DNA of 44,460 bases from Ophiosphaerella korrae (Eukaryota; Ascomycota; Dothideomycetes; Pleosporales; Phaeosphaeriaceae): positions 1-44,460 of the forward strand of contig JALNQF010000342.1 of assembly GCA_028456385.1 (NCBI GenBank). Reading direction: 5' to 3'. A program made the translations under genes and the position numbers. The stretch's first letter is position 1; each line of letters begins with the position of its first letter. A model generated the notes under the pieces. The model saw only the letters and a program-made list of their open reading frames with translations, searched no databases and had not been told where the DNA came from. Positions 11,992 to 23,786 of this stretch are shown here, piece after piece.

Positions 11992-12621
11992 GAGAACTAA
12001 TATTACTAATAATAGATAGAGAGATAATAAAGACGTCTAGCGCAGGACCTACTATAGTAATACTAAACGCCTTATCTAAGTCTAGCTTAGCTTCTAGAGC
12101 TACTAACTACTTAGCTAATTTCTTATTATTTAAGGCCTTTATCTTATAAAGATAAGAGAGATAAGCTTAATTCTCTACTAGCTTACTCTACGTAAGCTCC
12201 TAGATACGCTTACACTTAGCTTTAGCCTCTATAATTTAAGATAGTAATTTCTCTTAAGTCTAGTTAATAGCTTTCTCTATTATTATTAAGCCTAGATACA
12301 AGAATAAGTATAATAAACTTATACTTAGAAAGAGAAATACTAGATACGTTATAAGAGCTATATATATTTACACAAATATATACTTTATAAGCTTTACTAT
12401 TGTTTATAGAAATAATATAAAGAAGAGACTTAGAGTTTAACTTAAGAGAAGTATAACAAGAATAAAGAAATATTTTAACACTATTACGTAATACATAATT
12501 AGTAAAGAGATAGCAATAACGTATAAATAAAATAGTTATAAGGGAGGATAAAGAACTCTATATTAATAAAGAAACTAGACTAATAACTTTAGCCCTAAGA
12601 TAAGTAAACTAGGACCTACCT
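11992..12621 (-). pseudogene. Antisense frame region of copy C (coil core 12066-12274)
   Basis: The stretch between pol and the polypurine tract has no plus-strand domain. On the minus strand, from about 12274 down to 12066, one frame gives KAIN, EKLLS, IIEAKAKCKRI, YLYKIKALNNKKLAK and LEAKLDLDK. It is broken only by TAG where W or Q is expected. The peptide looks like a coiled coil rich in Lys, Glu and Leu. Upstream on the minus strand (towards 12480) the same frame is hydrophobic, possibly membrane-like, but this could be a shadow of another frame. The gene would converge with gag-pol and be transcribed from the 3' LTR side. Function and start are unknown. Confidence 0.5.
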
Positions 12622-12635
12622 AGAGAGGGAGATAG
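12622..12635 (+). promoter_or_regulatory. Polypurine tract of copy C
   Basis: AGAGAGGGAGATAG lies directly before the 3' LTR, the position of the plus-strand DNA primer in LTR retrotransposons. Copy F has AGAGGGGGAGATAG at the same place and copy H AAAGAGGAGAATAG. Confidence 0.85.
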
Positions 12636-13063
12636 TGTTATAGGTATAATAGAAGAAATTAAGATAGAACTAATTAGTCCTAATCTAGGCGCTAACAAAG
12701 TATAAGACAAGTAAGGTAATAACTTTAATTAGGAAACTATATATAACTAGGATACCTAGGCTAATCTATAATCTATAGATTCTTAGTATTAATAGATTAT
12801 AGATTAAGACAATCTATAATCTACTAATCTTAGTAAATATAGATTATAGATTACGACGAGTATATAGTTAGTAAGATACGTATTATTAGGATATTATTAG
12901 TAATTTAATCCCTTAACTATAGAATACTAATATAAGATAGTTGCAAAATATCTTCTATTATTATAAGTTATTATAGATTATAACCTAAGCTTTTACTATT
13001 AACTCTTAATCTACTAATACTTTTTAGGTACTAGGAAGTTAACCCTAGTAGTACTACGTAACA
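12636..13063 (+). repeat. 3' LTR of copy C
   Basis: 428 bp, beginning TGTTATAGG (the TG is kept here) and ending TAACA. It is almost identical to the 5' LTR except for the last 13 bases, which do not match, although the total length is equal and the TAGGA duplication follows exactly at 13064. Confidence 0.88.
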
Positions 13064-14560
13064 TAGGAATTTAATATAAAGTATATAGCTAGAAAAAATA
13101 ACATAGTAGTAGATACTCTTTTAAGGTAACTAAAGCTACTAAGATAGTAGCTACTAAAAAAGCTTAAAGAAGACGTAAAAGAATTTATAAACTACTATTT
13201 AGAGTCTATAACTTTTATCTTACTATAGGTAAGCCTTTAAGACCTAGAATTTATATACTTAAAGATAAAAATAGACTTAAGTATACTAAATACTCTAGAA
13301 ATACCTTTTCTATATAATATTATAAAATAGCTAGTAATACTATAAACTCTAGCTAGAATAAGTAAAATAGATACCTAAAAGCTCTATAAAAATATATAAA
13401 AGTATAAAGTTATATAAAAACTTTTATAAGCTAAAAGCTTTAAATAGTACTTACTTAAAAAAGTAGTAAAAAAAAAAAAAAGTAGCTAGAGATTCTAAAA
13501 GTATTATATAATAAAAGTAAATACTAAAGCTAAAAAAAGATATAGTAAAAGATTTAGACGTAATATTACTAGCTAAATATATTTAAAGACGTAGAAACTT
13601 ATATAAAATCTTACTAAGAATATTAATTTTATTTACTTTATATAGTAAAAGAAAAACTATACTTAAATTAGAAACCTAAAGTTTTATAAAAATAGATTAT
13701 ACTAAATATAGTTTATATACTTAATAGTAAAAAAAGTAAAAAATATAAAATTATATATTAAAACCTTATAAGCTTATATATAGAAGCTAAAGCTCTTATA
13801 GCTAATATATTAGAAGCTATTATAAAATTCTTAAAATAAAATATATTCTTAAGATAAAGAGTACTATTTAAAATAATAGTAGATAGAAAACCTAAAAATA
13901 AAAGACTAGTTACTAACTTTACTTACTTATATAGTACTTAAAAGGTTATTAGAAGTACTTATTACTTTTAAAGCTAAGAGATAATTAAAAGAAGCTATAA
14001 AGAGTTAGTAGCTACTCTCTAAAAAATTAAAAGTAATTAAGTAGATAAAGTTATAGTAAAGTATAGTACTAGAGAAATACTAATATACTTTATATATAGC
14101 TAGAAATAAGTTTTACTTATTAAACTCTATATTTTTATATAGTAAACTCTTTTATAGTTAGAAGTTTATAATACTACTATACTTTTAGTATTATAAGCTT
14201 AGTAGTTTAATAAGTATAATAATAGACTCTAAGAAGCTATAAACTATATAATTAAGCTAAAAAAAAAGTAAAGAATAGTTTAATACTAAAAAGATATTAT
14301 ATATAAAAAATATACGTAAAAGAATATTAGTACTTATTTAAAACTTATTTAGTAACTAGAATAAATCTAGATAATAGAAACTCTAACCTTAGTAAAAGAG
14401 CTCTTATTAAGTTATCTATATATATCTCTCTAGATAGTACTAGCTTACTAACCTAGATAGTATAAAGTTTAGAAGCTATACTCTAAGAGTAAAAGTAGTA
14501 GAATTCTACTAGTAAAGCTAGTAAGAACTAATAGATATTTTAAAAAATTTAGAACTAGAA
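13064..14560 (+). pseudogene. Element B pol, second part: RNase H end and integrase
   Basis: Continues the frame cut at 6036. After the mutated W it reads EFNIKYIA and a GKNN...D pattern typical of the gypsy RNase H end. Integrase follows: the catalytic segment IIVDRKPKNKRLVTNF has its Asp at 13883-13885. After it come a region with the S-x-Y pattern and KRSYKELVATL, matching the IERGHK motif with the catalytic Glu mutated to Lys, and a WADR/YG-type segment to about 14250. The end of the gene is uncertain; I can follow similarity to roughly 14500. The second half of the catalytic core is less clear than the first. Product is non-functional because of many TAA/TAG. Confidence 0.7.
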
Positions 14561-17500
14561 GCTAAAGATTTTATAGTTAGATAAAAAGAAGACTAAACTT
14601 TATCTAATACTAAAAAGTAACTTAAAAAAGTATTAGATAAACTAGTACTAATAGAGCTAGTATTTAGATAGTAAAGTAAGTAAGTATAAGAATAATATAG
14701 ATAAGACTTACTATTACTAGTATAAACTTATTAGCTATAATTAGTTTAAATCCTAGTATAAAAGTATAAATTTAATCTAGCTAACTTTAAATTCTTTATA
14801 TAAAAGGAACTTAATAAAAAAATTAATTTTAGTTAAAGATTAGCTAAAAATTTTTAAATAAGAGAAGAAATAAGTAGGTATTATAAGTAAAATAAAAGAA
14901 CTAGTAATAAAAAAAAAAGAACTTAGTTAATTTTCTTTAAAAATAAATAACTAAAGAGGCCTTAGTACTTAGATACTAAGAAAAAAAACCCTATATTACT
15001 TATTATTACTAATTACTATCTTTAGAACTAGAAGAAAAAGCTTAAGTAGTAAAAAGACTCTTAAGACTAAACCTAAGTAGCTAAAAGTAAATACTACCTA
15101 GATAATAAGTATAATAATAATCTTAATTCTAAAGCTAAAGATCTTAAAGTAAAAAGCTAAAAAAATACTAAAGAAGTAAAAGAAGTATAGAAATAAGAGA
15201 CTAAAGGCCCTTAAAAAAAGAAGTAAAAAAGCCTAAACTTATTATATTAAATTAAGAATAAACTAAAATAAGAATATTACTATTAGAAAGTAGAGCGTAA
15301 AGAAGAGAAGTTAAAAAAGTAACTAGATATTAGCTAGAAGAGAAAGTAAAAGTAGTAAAAAACTTAATAAAGTATTTATAAGTATATCTTAAACTTTTAT
15401 TAAAACCTAGGTAACCTATATTTAACTCTAGGTTAGTAAAGTAAAAAAAGTATAAGAGTATACTTTATAAAGCTTAAAAAGCTAGTAGTTAATAGAGAGA
15501 ATTTAGAGTAGTATAAAAGCTTAAAGAAGAGCTAAAACTACTAAAAGAAGTACTTTAAAAGTATTTACTAATACTAGAAAGAAATAAAAAGTAAAAGGAA
15601 CTAAAGAAAACTTAATAAACTTAGTCCTTATCTACTATAAAGAAAATAGTAGCTAAAAAACTATTAGACTTACTTTTAGGTATAGTATAACCTTAGAAAT
15701 ACTAGCTATAAGCTTACTAATAAAAAGGATTATTAGTAGAGCTATAAGAGTAGCTAGAAGTTTTAAAGTTATTATCTTTAAACTTATCTATACTATATAC
15801 TACTAGGTAAGCCCTAAGCTTATAAGAATATACTAGCTTACTAGGCGTTATAAGAAGATACCTATAAGCTACTTAATAACTAAGAGAAATATTTTAGTAA
15901 ATAAAATACTAAATATTAGCTACTATAGTATTACGCGTAAAAAGTATAGTAATAAAGTAGCTAGAAAACTAAGTAGCTATAAAAATAAAAGTATTAACGT
16001 AAGTATACTTTTACTTAAAGAACTTAGTAATATAGTAGTAACTTTTAGTAAAACCTTTAACTCTAAAAAGTACTTACTTATATATAGCTACTAGACTACT
16101 AAAAATATATTAGTAGAGTTCTAAAAGACTATTAGGATAAAACTAAGTAAAAAGAAAAATAAAGTTAAAAACTTACTTAACTTATAATTATAGCTCTAAA
16201 TATAATAATAAATATAGAAGCTATTAAAGTAGATAATACCTTTATTATTAAAGAAAATAGTATATCTAATACTACTACAAATATAAGTAGTATAGCTATA
16301 ATTACTTTCTTCTTTAAAACTATAAGCTATAGCCTTATTAAAGCTTAGTAGTAGTAGCTCTAGTAGTAAAGCCTTATAAAAGCTAATAGTCTTTTAAATA
16401 TACTAACTTATATAGACTATAGCTTTATAGTAAGCTTATATTACTTAAAGATTATTAATTAAAGAAAGATTTTATAAGTATATAGCTTAAGTAACTAAAA
16501 AGTTTTAAGTAAGTATCTCTTAACTCTTATAATAGTATACCTAATAGTATAGCTAGTAAAAAAGAGACTAAGAGCTATTAGAAGTATAGAAAAAGTTATT
16601 AAAGTTATAAAAATAAATATTATAGAGATTATACTACTAGTAAGCCTTATTCTTATACTTATTATAATAAGTATATATAAACTCTTAGATAAAGAAAAGA
16701 AGCTAGCTAAAGTTATACTTTTTAAAAATATTAAGAGCTTAGTTAAAAAGGTTATAAAGTAAGTTAAATAAGAGAAAGTAGTTAAAGAAATAAGTAATAA
16801 CTAAAAAAAAAGTATAGTTAGTAAAACCTAAAAGCTTATAAGTAAAAAAGATAGATACTTACTTTTATACTAAAAATAATATATTATAGAAATAAAGTAA
16901 AAAGCTTTAATTTTAGTTTAATAGTAACTTAAAAGTAGTTTACTTAGGTTATAAAGTAGCTAAAAAAGATTATTACTACTATAGTTACTTTAGCTAAGCT
17001 AACTAGCTTTATAAAAACTAAGTTAAAAGTTAAAAGTAGCTATAATAATTAAAGTAGAAAGTAAATAAGAGAATAAAGCTAAGAAACTAGTAAAAAAGTA
17101 TAGAGTAGCTAAGATAAGCTTAAAGAAAAGAAGAAGAAAATAAAATAAAAAATAAAGAGATAAAGTTTAAGTATACTTTTAAAAAGTATTTATAACTTTA
17201 CTAAAACTATAGAAGCTAATAACTATAAAAGCTAAACTACTAGTAAAAATATTTAAATATAAAGCCTAAAGGCTTTATACTAGCTTAACTAATAAATATA
17301 AAATATATAAGAAAAAAGTTAGCTATTAAAAATTAATAAGTAAGAAAAGAATTTAGTAAGTAAAAATATATTAAGTAAAAGAGCTATTATAAAAAAGTAA
17401 AAACTACTATAGCTTATAAGAAATATATATAAAAAAAAAAATAAGTAAAAAAGTAGTAGCTACTACTATAAACTATATAATACGTTAGTATAAAAATTTT

Positions 17501-19200
17501 ATTAAATAACTTAGAAACTATATAAATACTATAAATAACTTTTTAGATATTAGATTTAGAGCTTTTAAAAAAAAAGTATTATAAGTAAAAGATAAAAGTA
17601 GTATCTTTAAAAGTTCTTAGCTATAACTAAAACGCTCTAAATAAAAATAATAGCTAATATAAGAAAATAGAAGTAGCGTAACTTAAGCTTTATATTAAGT
17701 AATAACGCTAGTAAAATTAGTATTCTCTAAGATAAGCCTAGGTAGGTTATAGCTATAGCTAGAGTTAAGTTAGTAGTTTACTAATAATATATAGCTATTA
17801 ATACTTAAAGAGTTATAAGTTACTTAAGAAAAAGAATTCTCTTAGAAAACTTAATATCTTTTTTCTCTTTTATTAATATTAGTATTTTAGCTAAAAAGCT
17901 TAGGTTACTCTCTAACTAAATATATAGTTAGTACTAGATACTAAACTATTTATAAAAGTAGAACTAAATTATAAATCTAAATTATTTTAAATCTAATAGT
18001 TTAAGTACTTTACTTCTAATAAAATAAAGAAAGAAGTTATAAATTAAAGTAAGTTTTTACTCTCTCTTTTTAAGCTAAAAGCTTTTAAGTAAGTATAGTA
18101 GCTTAATAAGACTAAGCTCTTAAAAAAAGAGTAAAAGTATATAGTAGAGTATTATAAAGAAAAGAATAGTAAAAAGAAAGTAAGTAGTTACTAAAGAAAT
18201 ATAGGTACTAAGGGCTTATAAAGAAGTAAACTATTAAAGAAAAAAAGTAAGTAATAAAAGTATAGCTAATAAGCTTTTAAGTTATAAGATATAATTTATA
18301 AGAGTATAAATAATATTTAGAATTAGTTTAGCTAATAAAGTTTAAGTTTCTTAAAACTAATAAGCTTTTAAGCCCTAGATTTATATTAGGTATATAACTT
18401 TATAATAGTAGTAGAAGTAATAGTAGTAAATAAAGATAATTTAGGTATAAAAAGAAAGGTTAATAGTTAATTAATTAATAAGATATTTAAAAAAATTTAG
18501 ATTATTTAAGCTTAAATTTCCTAATACTTCTATAGATTATATTATAGAATTATATTATAAAAGTTACTAATTTATATAACTATTCTCTATATAATAGTAT
18601 ACTACTACTACTTAATAGGTATTATTAGTTAATTAGAGCTCTTTTTAAGCTCTAAGAATTTACTCCTTAAAAGAAAAAAAATATATAAAAGAGTTATCCT
18701 TTATATTTCTTATTTTTATACTAATATTAATAAGTTTATAACTTACTAATATTTAACTACCTTTTTACTTTTAGTTAGTACTTAGTAAGCTACTAGGTAT
18801 ATATACTTAGTACTTACTTAGATAGCTTTATCTACTATTTACTCTTTTTAGTTAATTATTAAAACTACTTTATTAAGTTATCTTATATAAAGTTTACTTT
18901 ATACTAACTTAGTATCTCTTTAATTAATAATTATTTCTTACTTATTTTAAAGCTTATATCTTATAATAGTTATAAGCTTAGTACTAAAAATTACTTAATA
19001 GTTTTATATTATATACTATAGTAATAGACTATAAGCTTAGTATATATTTATCTTATTTTATTTTATTTTATCTTATTTTATTTTATTTTATCTTATTTTA
19101 TCTATTACTTAAATACTTATCATATTTTATAGTAAGATAACTTTACTTAATAAAAGTACTACTTTACTTAATAAGTACTTATAATAGCTAGTATAGTTTA
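14561..19200. other. Unassigned, heavily mutated repeat region
   Basis: I recognise no domain here. The plus strand is purine-rich up to about 17500, as in the coding strands of the other elements. One plus-strand frame from about 15300 to 17000 (codons starting at 15301, 15601, 16021 and so on) gives a long amphipathic, Leu/Lys/Gln-rich translation broken only by TAA/TAG, suggesting a coiled-coil protein of a mobile element, but other frames cannot be excluded in sequence this biased. From about 17800 the strand turns pyrimidine-rich, which may mark the LTR or leader of the copia element that follows. It should contain the 3' end of element B and the 5' end of element E, but I could not find their LTRs. 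Confidence 0.4.
19051..19100 (+). repeat. 20-bp pyrimidine-rich tandem repeat
   Basis: Two and a half copies of TCTTATTTTATTTTATTTTA in a row. It is a simple tandem array in the T-rich stretch before the copia element; no function is implied. Confidence 0.9.
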
Positions 19201-20063
19201 TATAACTTTATTATAATATACTTAAGCTAAATACCTAGAAGCTTATTAACTTAGAAGCTAATAATACTATTAATATATATACTAATAAACTAATTTAACT
19301 TAAACTAAAAAGCTTAGTATTTATAAAATAAGTAGTAGCCTATAAGCTTATAATAGATAAGTACTAAGCTAAAAAAAATACCTAGATATAATAAATAGTA
19401 TACCTTAGAGCGCTAAATACTTAAGTAAATACTATAGGTAATATAAGCTATCTAGTAATAGCTAAGATAACTTTACTTATAAATAATAAAGCTATATTAT
19501 AAGAGCTTATCTAAATACTAAAAAACTTACTAACTTTATATAATACTAGAGCTAGTAATCTTATTTAAGCTTAATACTAAGCTTATCTATAAAAGGCTTA
19601 CTAAAAATACTAATTACTAGAGCTCTAGTATAATAAGTAGCTATACTTGTATTAGTATATAATTATATATAATATTTTAAAAGTATTAAGTAAGCTTATA
19701 GTATAAAATTTCCTAGAAGCGTTAATACTAAAGCTAGCTTTAGATTAAGCTTAAATAATAAGCTAATTAGTAATCTAGAGCTTAGTCTTTAGCTTAAAAG
19801 TACTTATACTAAAGTAAATTAGTAGAATTTACTTAGCTCTATTATAAGTATATAAGCTCTAAACTACTAATTAAAAAGTTAGTATATTTATAATATTTAG
19901 AAGATCTAAGCTATAAGTATTAAGCTCTAACTTAAAATATAACTACTTATATAGCTAAACTTACTACTAAAAGCTATAAGATTATAAATAGATATAAGTA
20001 GTACTTACTAATAATTTATTTAGAATAGATAATAATAGAGAAGTAAAAATATAGGCTTACTTA
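19201..20063 (+). mobile_element. Ty1/copia element E, first part (gag region)
   Basis: This segment lies directly upstream of the Tc1-type insertion and is joined by it to the clear copia polyprotein at 22181-23370, so by position it should be gag. I see no zinc knuckle, and the similarity of this piece on its own is weak. The left boundary is arbitrary: no LTR start could be found. The sequence is almost pure TA-rich with CT and CC kept. Confidence 0.5.
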
Positions 20064-20579
20064 TAGAGGGGTATAAAAAATATAGTATAATTTTTTTTTT
20101 AATAATTTTTAAACTTTTATATCTTTAAAACTATAATAGTTATAAAAATTTTAAAATATTAAATTTATAGAGAAAAGGGTAAGGTTTACTTTTTTAATAA
20201 AAAATTTCTTATATTATATAATCTATGTTATTATAATAATAGTTAAAGTAAAGGTATTTTTTTACTTAATTTTCCTTTTAGTATAACTTTTTAATTAACG
20301 TTTAAAAAAGCTTAATTTTTCTACTAAGCTTAATTTAGTTAGTAAAGTTTCTATAAATAAATTTTTAGTATAGATAACTTATCTAAGTAATTTTTTACAA
20401 TTATAGAAAAATATAAAAATTTTATTTTTTTAGTTAGCTTACGTAATATATTACTAAAATGTTATTCTAGAGCTTATAAATTAATATCTTTTTAAATTTT
20501 TACTTTTATACTTCTAATTCTTTTAAAATACTACTAAATCTCTTAAAACTTAAATTAAACGTCTAGCTTCTATTAGAAG

Positions 20580-21815
20580 CTAGTAGCTCTCCTAATAAGA
20601 TAGCTACTATCTTAAAAAAAAATATTAAAGTAATATACAATATAATTAATAGAATTAAGAAGAAAAAAGTTATAAAAGTTAAAGATATAAAAAGATATAA
20701 AGGAAGACCTATAAAAGTTTCTAAAAGAGAAAAAAGAGTTATTTTAAGAGATATAATTCGAAGTCCTAAAAAAATAAATAAGATATTAATACTAGAAAAT
20801 AATCCTAGTATTAGTATAAGAAAGTTATAATACTTTTTAAAAGAGAAAAGAGTTACTACTAATATAGCTACTAAAAAGCCGATAATTTCGGCTAAATTAG
20901 CTAAACTAAGACTAAAGTACTCTAAGGAGTAACTAAAGTTAGTAAAAAAAGATAGATTTAGTCTAGAAAAGATTATATTTTTAGATAAAAGCTCTATATA
21001 AAGAGGGTATAGAGCTAGATAAAAGTATTATAGAAAAGTTAGTAAAATTAAAGCTAGATACTAATTAATTTCTATAACTAATAAAAGTAAGTTTTAAAAA
21101 AATCCTAGTAGACTATTTTATTGTATTTTTTATCTATATTTTTTTTATTAAATTAGTTTTTTTATAGCTCTAATACTAACGAAGTTATAGCTAGAGATAT
21201 AACTATCTTAGTTTAGAGATCTATTTAGATAAGAGGATAATTAGAATTAATTATTATAAGGGACCCTATAAAGACTTTAACCTTTAATAATAAAAGATAT
21301 ATCTAAGAAGTACTAAATCTAGTAGTTAAAAAGTATATAAAACGTAGTTAGTTTTAATACTTCTTTTTACTCCTTTATCTATCTATATATATAACTATAT
21401 ATATATATATATATATATTAGTAATATTTTAGGTTTCTATATTAACTATATATTTAAGATAGAGATTTTAATAAGATAATTATAAAATCTATAAAACTAT
21501 TACTATTAAGAGTTAGTTTAAAAAAAATAAAGTTAAGCTTTATCTTTACTTTACTTATAGTCTAGATTTAAATCTAATTAAAAATATATAGAGTCTACTT
21601 AAAGATAGGCTAAATAAACGCTATAGAAAGAGTTTAAGTATAGAGATTAATTTAAAGAGTATAGAAGCTTTTAAGCTTACTATAATAGAAGAGTAGAACG
21701 CTATAAGCTAGTAGGCTATAGATAATTGTATACTATCTTTATTTAGAAGTTAGGAGGCTGTTAAAATAGCTAAAGGCTATTAGACTAAGTATTAGTTGTA
21801 TTAAATATTTATTTA
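20580..21815 (+). pseudogene. Tc1/mariner-type transposase remnant
   Basis: The N-terminal half carries the helix-turn-helix linker motif KGRPIKVSKREKRVILRD near 20699-20752. Catalytic Asp 1 lies in FLDKSS at 20984-20986 (normally FxDES). The C-terminal half carries YSLDLNLIKNI at 21556, the mutated PYSPDLNPIEN motif with the third acidic residue read as Lys (21580-21582), and ends in a KGY-TKY-like tail near 21800. The two halves are in different frames, so there is at least one indel between them, plausibly at the AT run 21384-21419. The second catalytic Asp could not be placed. In the family the enzyme cuts and pastes the element at TA sites. This copy is inactive. Confidence 0.85.
21384..21419 (+). 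repeat. AT microsatellite inside the transposase remnant
   Basis: A near-perfect (AT)n run lies in the region where the second catalytic part of the transposase should be. The frame differs on its two sides, so slippage here may have caused the frameshift. Confidence 0.75.
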
Positions 21816-22180
21816 TTAACTAAAATTAAAAAAAAACAAGTTTCTTTATAAATATTAATATAGTAATACAATATGTCTATAAAACTAGTATGTTATAGAT
21901 TTTATATAGATAATTATTATAAATAAAATAGAGGAAAAAAGATACTAAAAATAAAAAGTTATAAGCCTTTAAATATAGCTAAAAAAGATACCCCTATTTT
22001 AGTAAGCTACTATAGCTAAGGTATACTTACTAAGCTATAGATTTTTATATAAGCTAGAAGAACAAGATTTTCTCTTTAAAAATATATATTGTTTATAGTT
22101 ATAGCTTTTATATTAAAGAAGTTATAATACTTTTAAAAAAGTTAAAAAAATAATTACTCTTTATTTTTTATACTCCTCTA

Positions 22181-23370
22181 TAGATAAGCTATACTTTATA
22201 GTAGTTAAAACCTTAGTAACTTAAAAGTAAGCTAGTTCTTTATAGGAACTAGTTAAAGCTAGCTTAGAGTTAGTTAAATTAAAAGCTCTAGTCTACTTAA
22301 GCTAGCTAAATATAGTACTTATTAACCTAGGTATACTTATTAACTTAGGTAAACTTATTAAGCTAGTACCTAGAGCCTACTTAACGCTAGATTTTAATAC
22401 TTACTTATTTTCTAAGAGTACTATACTTAATAATAAAGCTATTTTTTACTTAGTTAACTTAATAAGTTTTATAGAACTAAGCTCTTTTATAAAAGTAAAA
22501 AGTATAAGCTATATAAAAGTAAGTATATAAGTATTTTTAATACTTAGTAAAAGTACTTAAGTTTTTAAAAATACTCTAAATAGAGTTTATAGTAAGTATA
22601 TAAAGAATTTTATACTTTATAAAGTAGTAGTAGTTAAAGGATTTTATATTAATATAGTATCTAAAGCTTAATTATAGTAAGCTAGAGCCTAGTATTAAGG
22701 TTTTAATATAACTTTAAAAGTAAGAACGCTAGTAGAAAGTATTATACTAGTAATACTAATACGTAAATATAACTTTACTTTTATTAAATATAAGCTTATT
22801 ACGTTTTATCTAACTATTATAAGTATAACTTAAAGTAATTAAGTTAATTACTAGCTTAACTTATAGTATATAATACTTAAGAGTAACTTAGAAAAGCTTT
22901 AGTATACTAGAGCTAGTTATTTAAGACGAGAAGTACTATAACGCTAGTAATAAGTATAAGAAATATATATATTAATAGAATAGTACGTATTAAGTATAAG
23001 TATTACTTTATAGTATATACTAAGTAAGTTATCTTAAAGTAGTTTAAAGAGAAAGCTTTATACTTATACTAAGAAGTAGTATAGAACCTATTTAATATAC
23101 TTACTAGCTACTTTAGAAAAGTTTAGACTATACTACTTAAGTATAAGTATAGTAGTAAGCTTTATACCTACTTATTATAAAGTAAAACTTTTTAAAAAAT
23201 AATAAGAGTATTTAAAAGCTTTATAAAGCTACTACTAATATACTATAAGCTCTATATATATACTCTAGTAAGATAATAAAGTAGTAATACTTTTATAAAA
23301 AAGTAAAACGTACTTCTAGATTTAAGCTAAATAAAAAAAGATTATAATTAAGAGTACTTTAGTATATATA
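22181..23370 (+). pseudogene. Ty1/copia element E, second part: protease, GAG-pre-integrase, integrase start
   Basis: Continues after the Tc1-type insertion. From about 22400 the translation resembles the copia region after protease (LYKVVVVKGF, then NIVSKA, matching the NVLY...NLIS pattern). At 22897-22940 a mutated W-H-A-R-x-G-H-L reads WYTRASYLRREVL, the GAG-pre-integrase zinc-binding domain, followed by a CQVS-like part. Integrase begins around 23050 and is cut at 23370 by class II element D, just before the conserved HEQNG motif, which resumes at 43157. Copia integrase lies upstream of RT, which fits the order. Stops are TAA/TAG at expected Q/W codons. Confidence 0.72.
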
Positions 23371-23640
23371 GTAGGGTAACACGAAAAAAAAGCCTAAAAA
23401 TAGGTTATAGTTTTTAACCTTAAATAACTCTACAAATATATTAGTTAAAAATATAACTAAAATAGAATTTTAAAGAAAATATCTAGTATATTAAAATAGC
23501 TTACTACGATTTTAAATTACTAAGCCTATTAGAGCTAGAATTTAAACTATTTTAAGAACTTTTTTTTATAAAATTTAACTTTATAGATCTTTTTTATTAG
23601 CGTATTAAATTTTATTTTTATTTTATCTAGTCTTTAATAA
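23371..23640 (+). repeat. Left long inverted repeat of element D
   Basis: Pairs with 42885-43156 on the other strand. The best stretch is about 23395-23555, for example CTTAAATAACTCTA and GAAAATATCTAGTA, which occur inverted at the right end. Confidence 0.8.
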
Positions 23641-23786
23641 GATAGTAAAGATTATATAACTAATTTTTTATAGGTTATTTATTATCTACTTATTTAGTTA
23701 TTTTAAATAGAAAAAAGTAGTAACTTTATTATATAAGCAAAACTTACTAAATAGATTACTAATCTCGATTTTCTTATCTCTTTTCT

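Larger units (their letters stand above)
6037..13063 (+). mobile_element. Chromovirus (Ty3/gypsy) copy C, complete, 7027 bp
   Basis: A full-length LTR retrotransposon: LTR 6037-6464 (428 bp), gag-pol 6526-11991, an antisense frame, a polypurine tract 12622-12635, and LTR 12636-13063 (428 bp). It is flanked by the target duplication TAGGA at 6032-6036 and 13064-13068. Taking it out with one TAGGA rejoins element B in frame across the RNase H end (TFLNI, mutated W, EFNIKYIAGKNN), which proves the boundaries. Mutation is intermediate: more CA, TG and CG survive than in B, so C arrived later. Its LTR type is the same as that of copy F. Confidence 0.95.
20064..22180 (+). mobile_element. Tc1/mariner-type DNA transposon, complete (copy 1), 2117 bp
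   Basis: Both ends are visible: TAGAGGGGTATAAAAAAT at the left and its inverse ...TATACTCCTCTA at the right, flanked by TA at 20062-20063 and 22181-22182, the target site of this superfamily. Between them lies a transposase remnant on the plus strand. The inverted similarity extends weakly beyond the first 25 bases. The element sits in copia element E. The left 470 bp are repeated, inverted, at the start of the window. Confidence 0.9.

Noticed and set aside
19051..19100. Pyrimidine repeat as a regulatory element
   Set aside because: It is a simple short tandem array with nothing around it to suggest a function.
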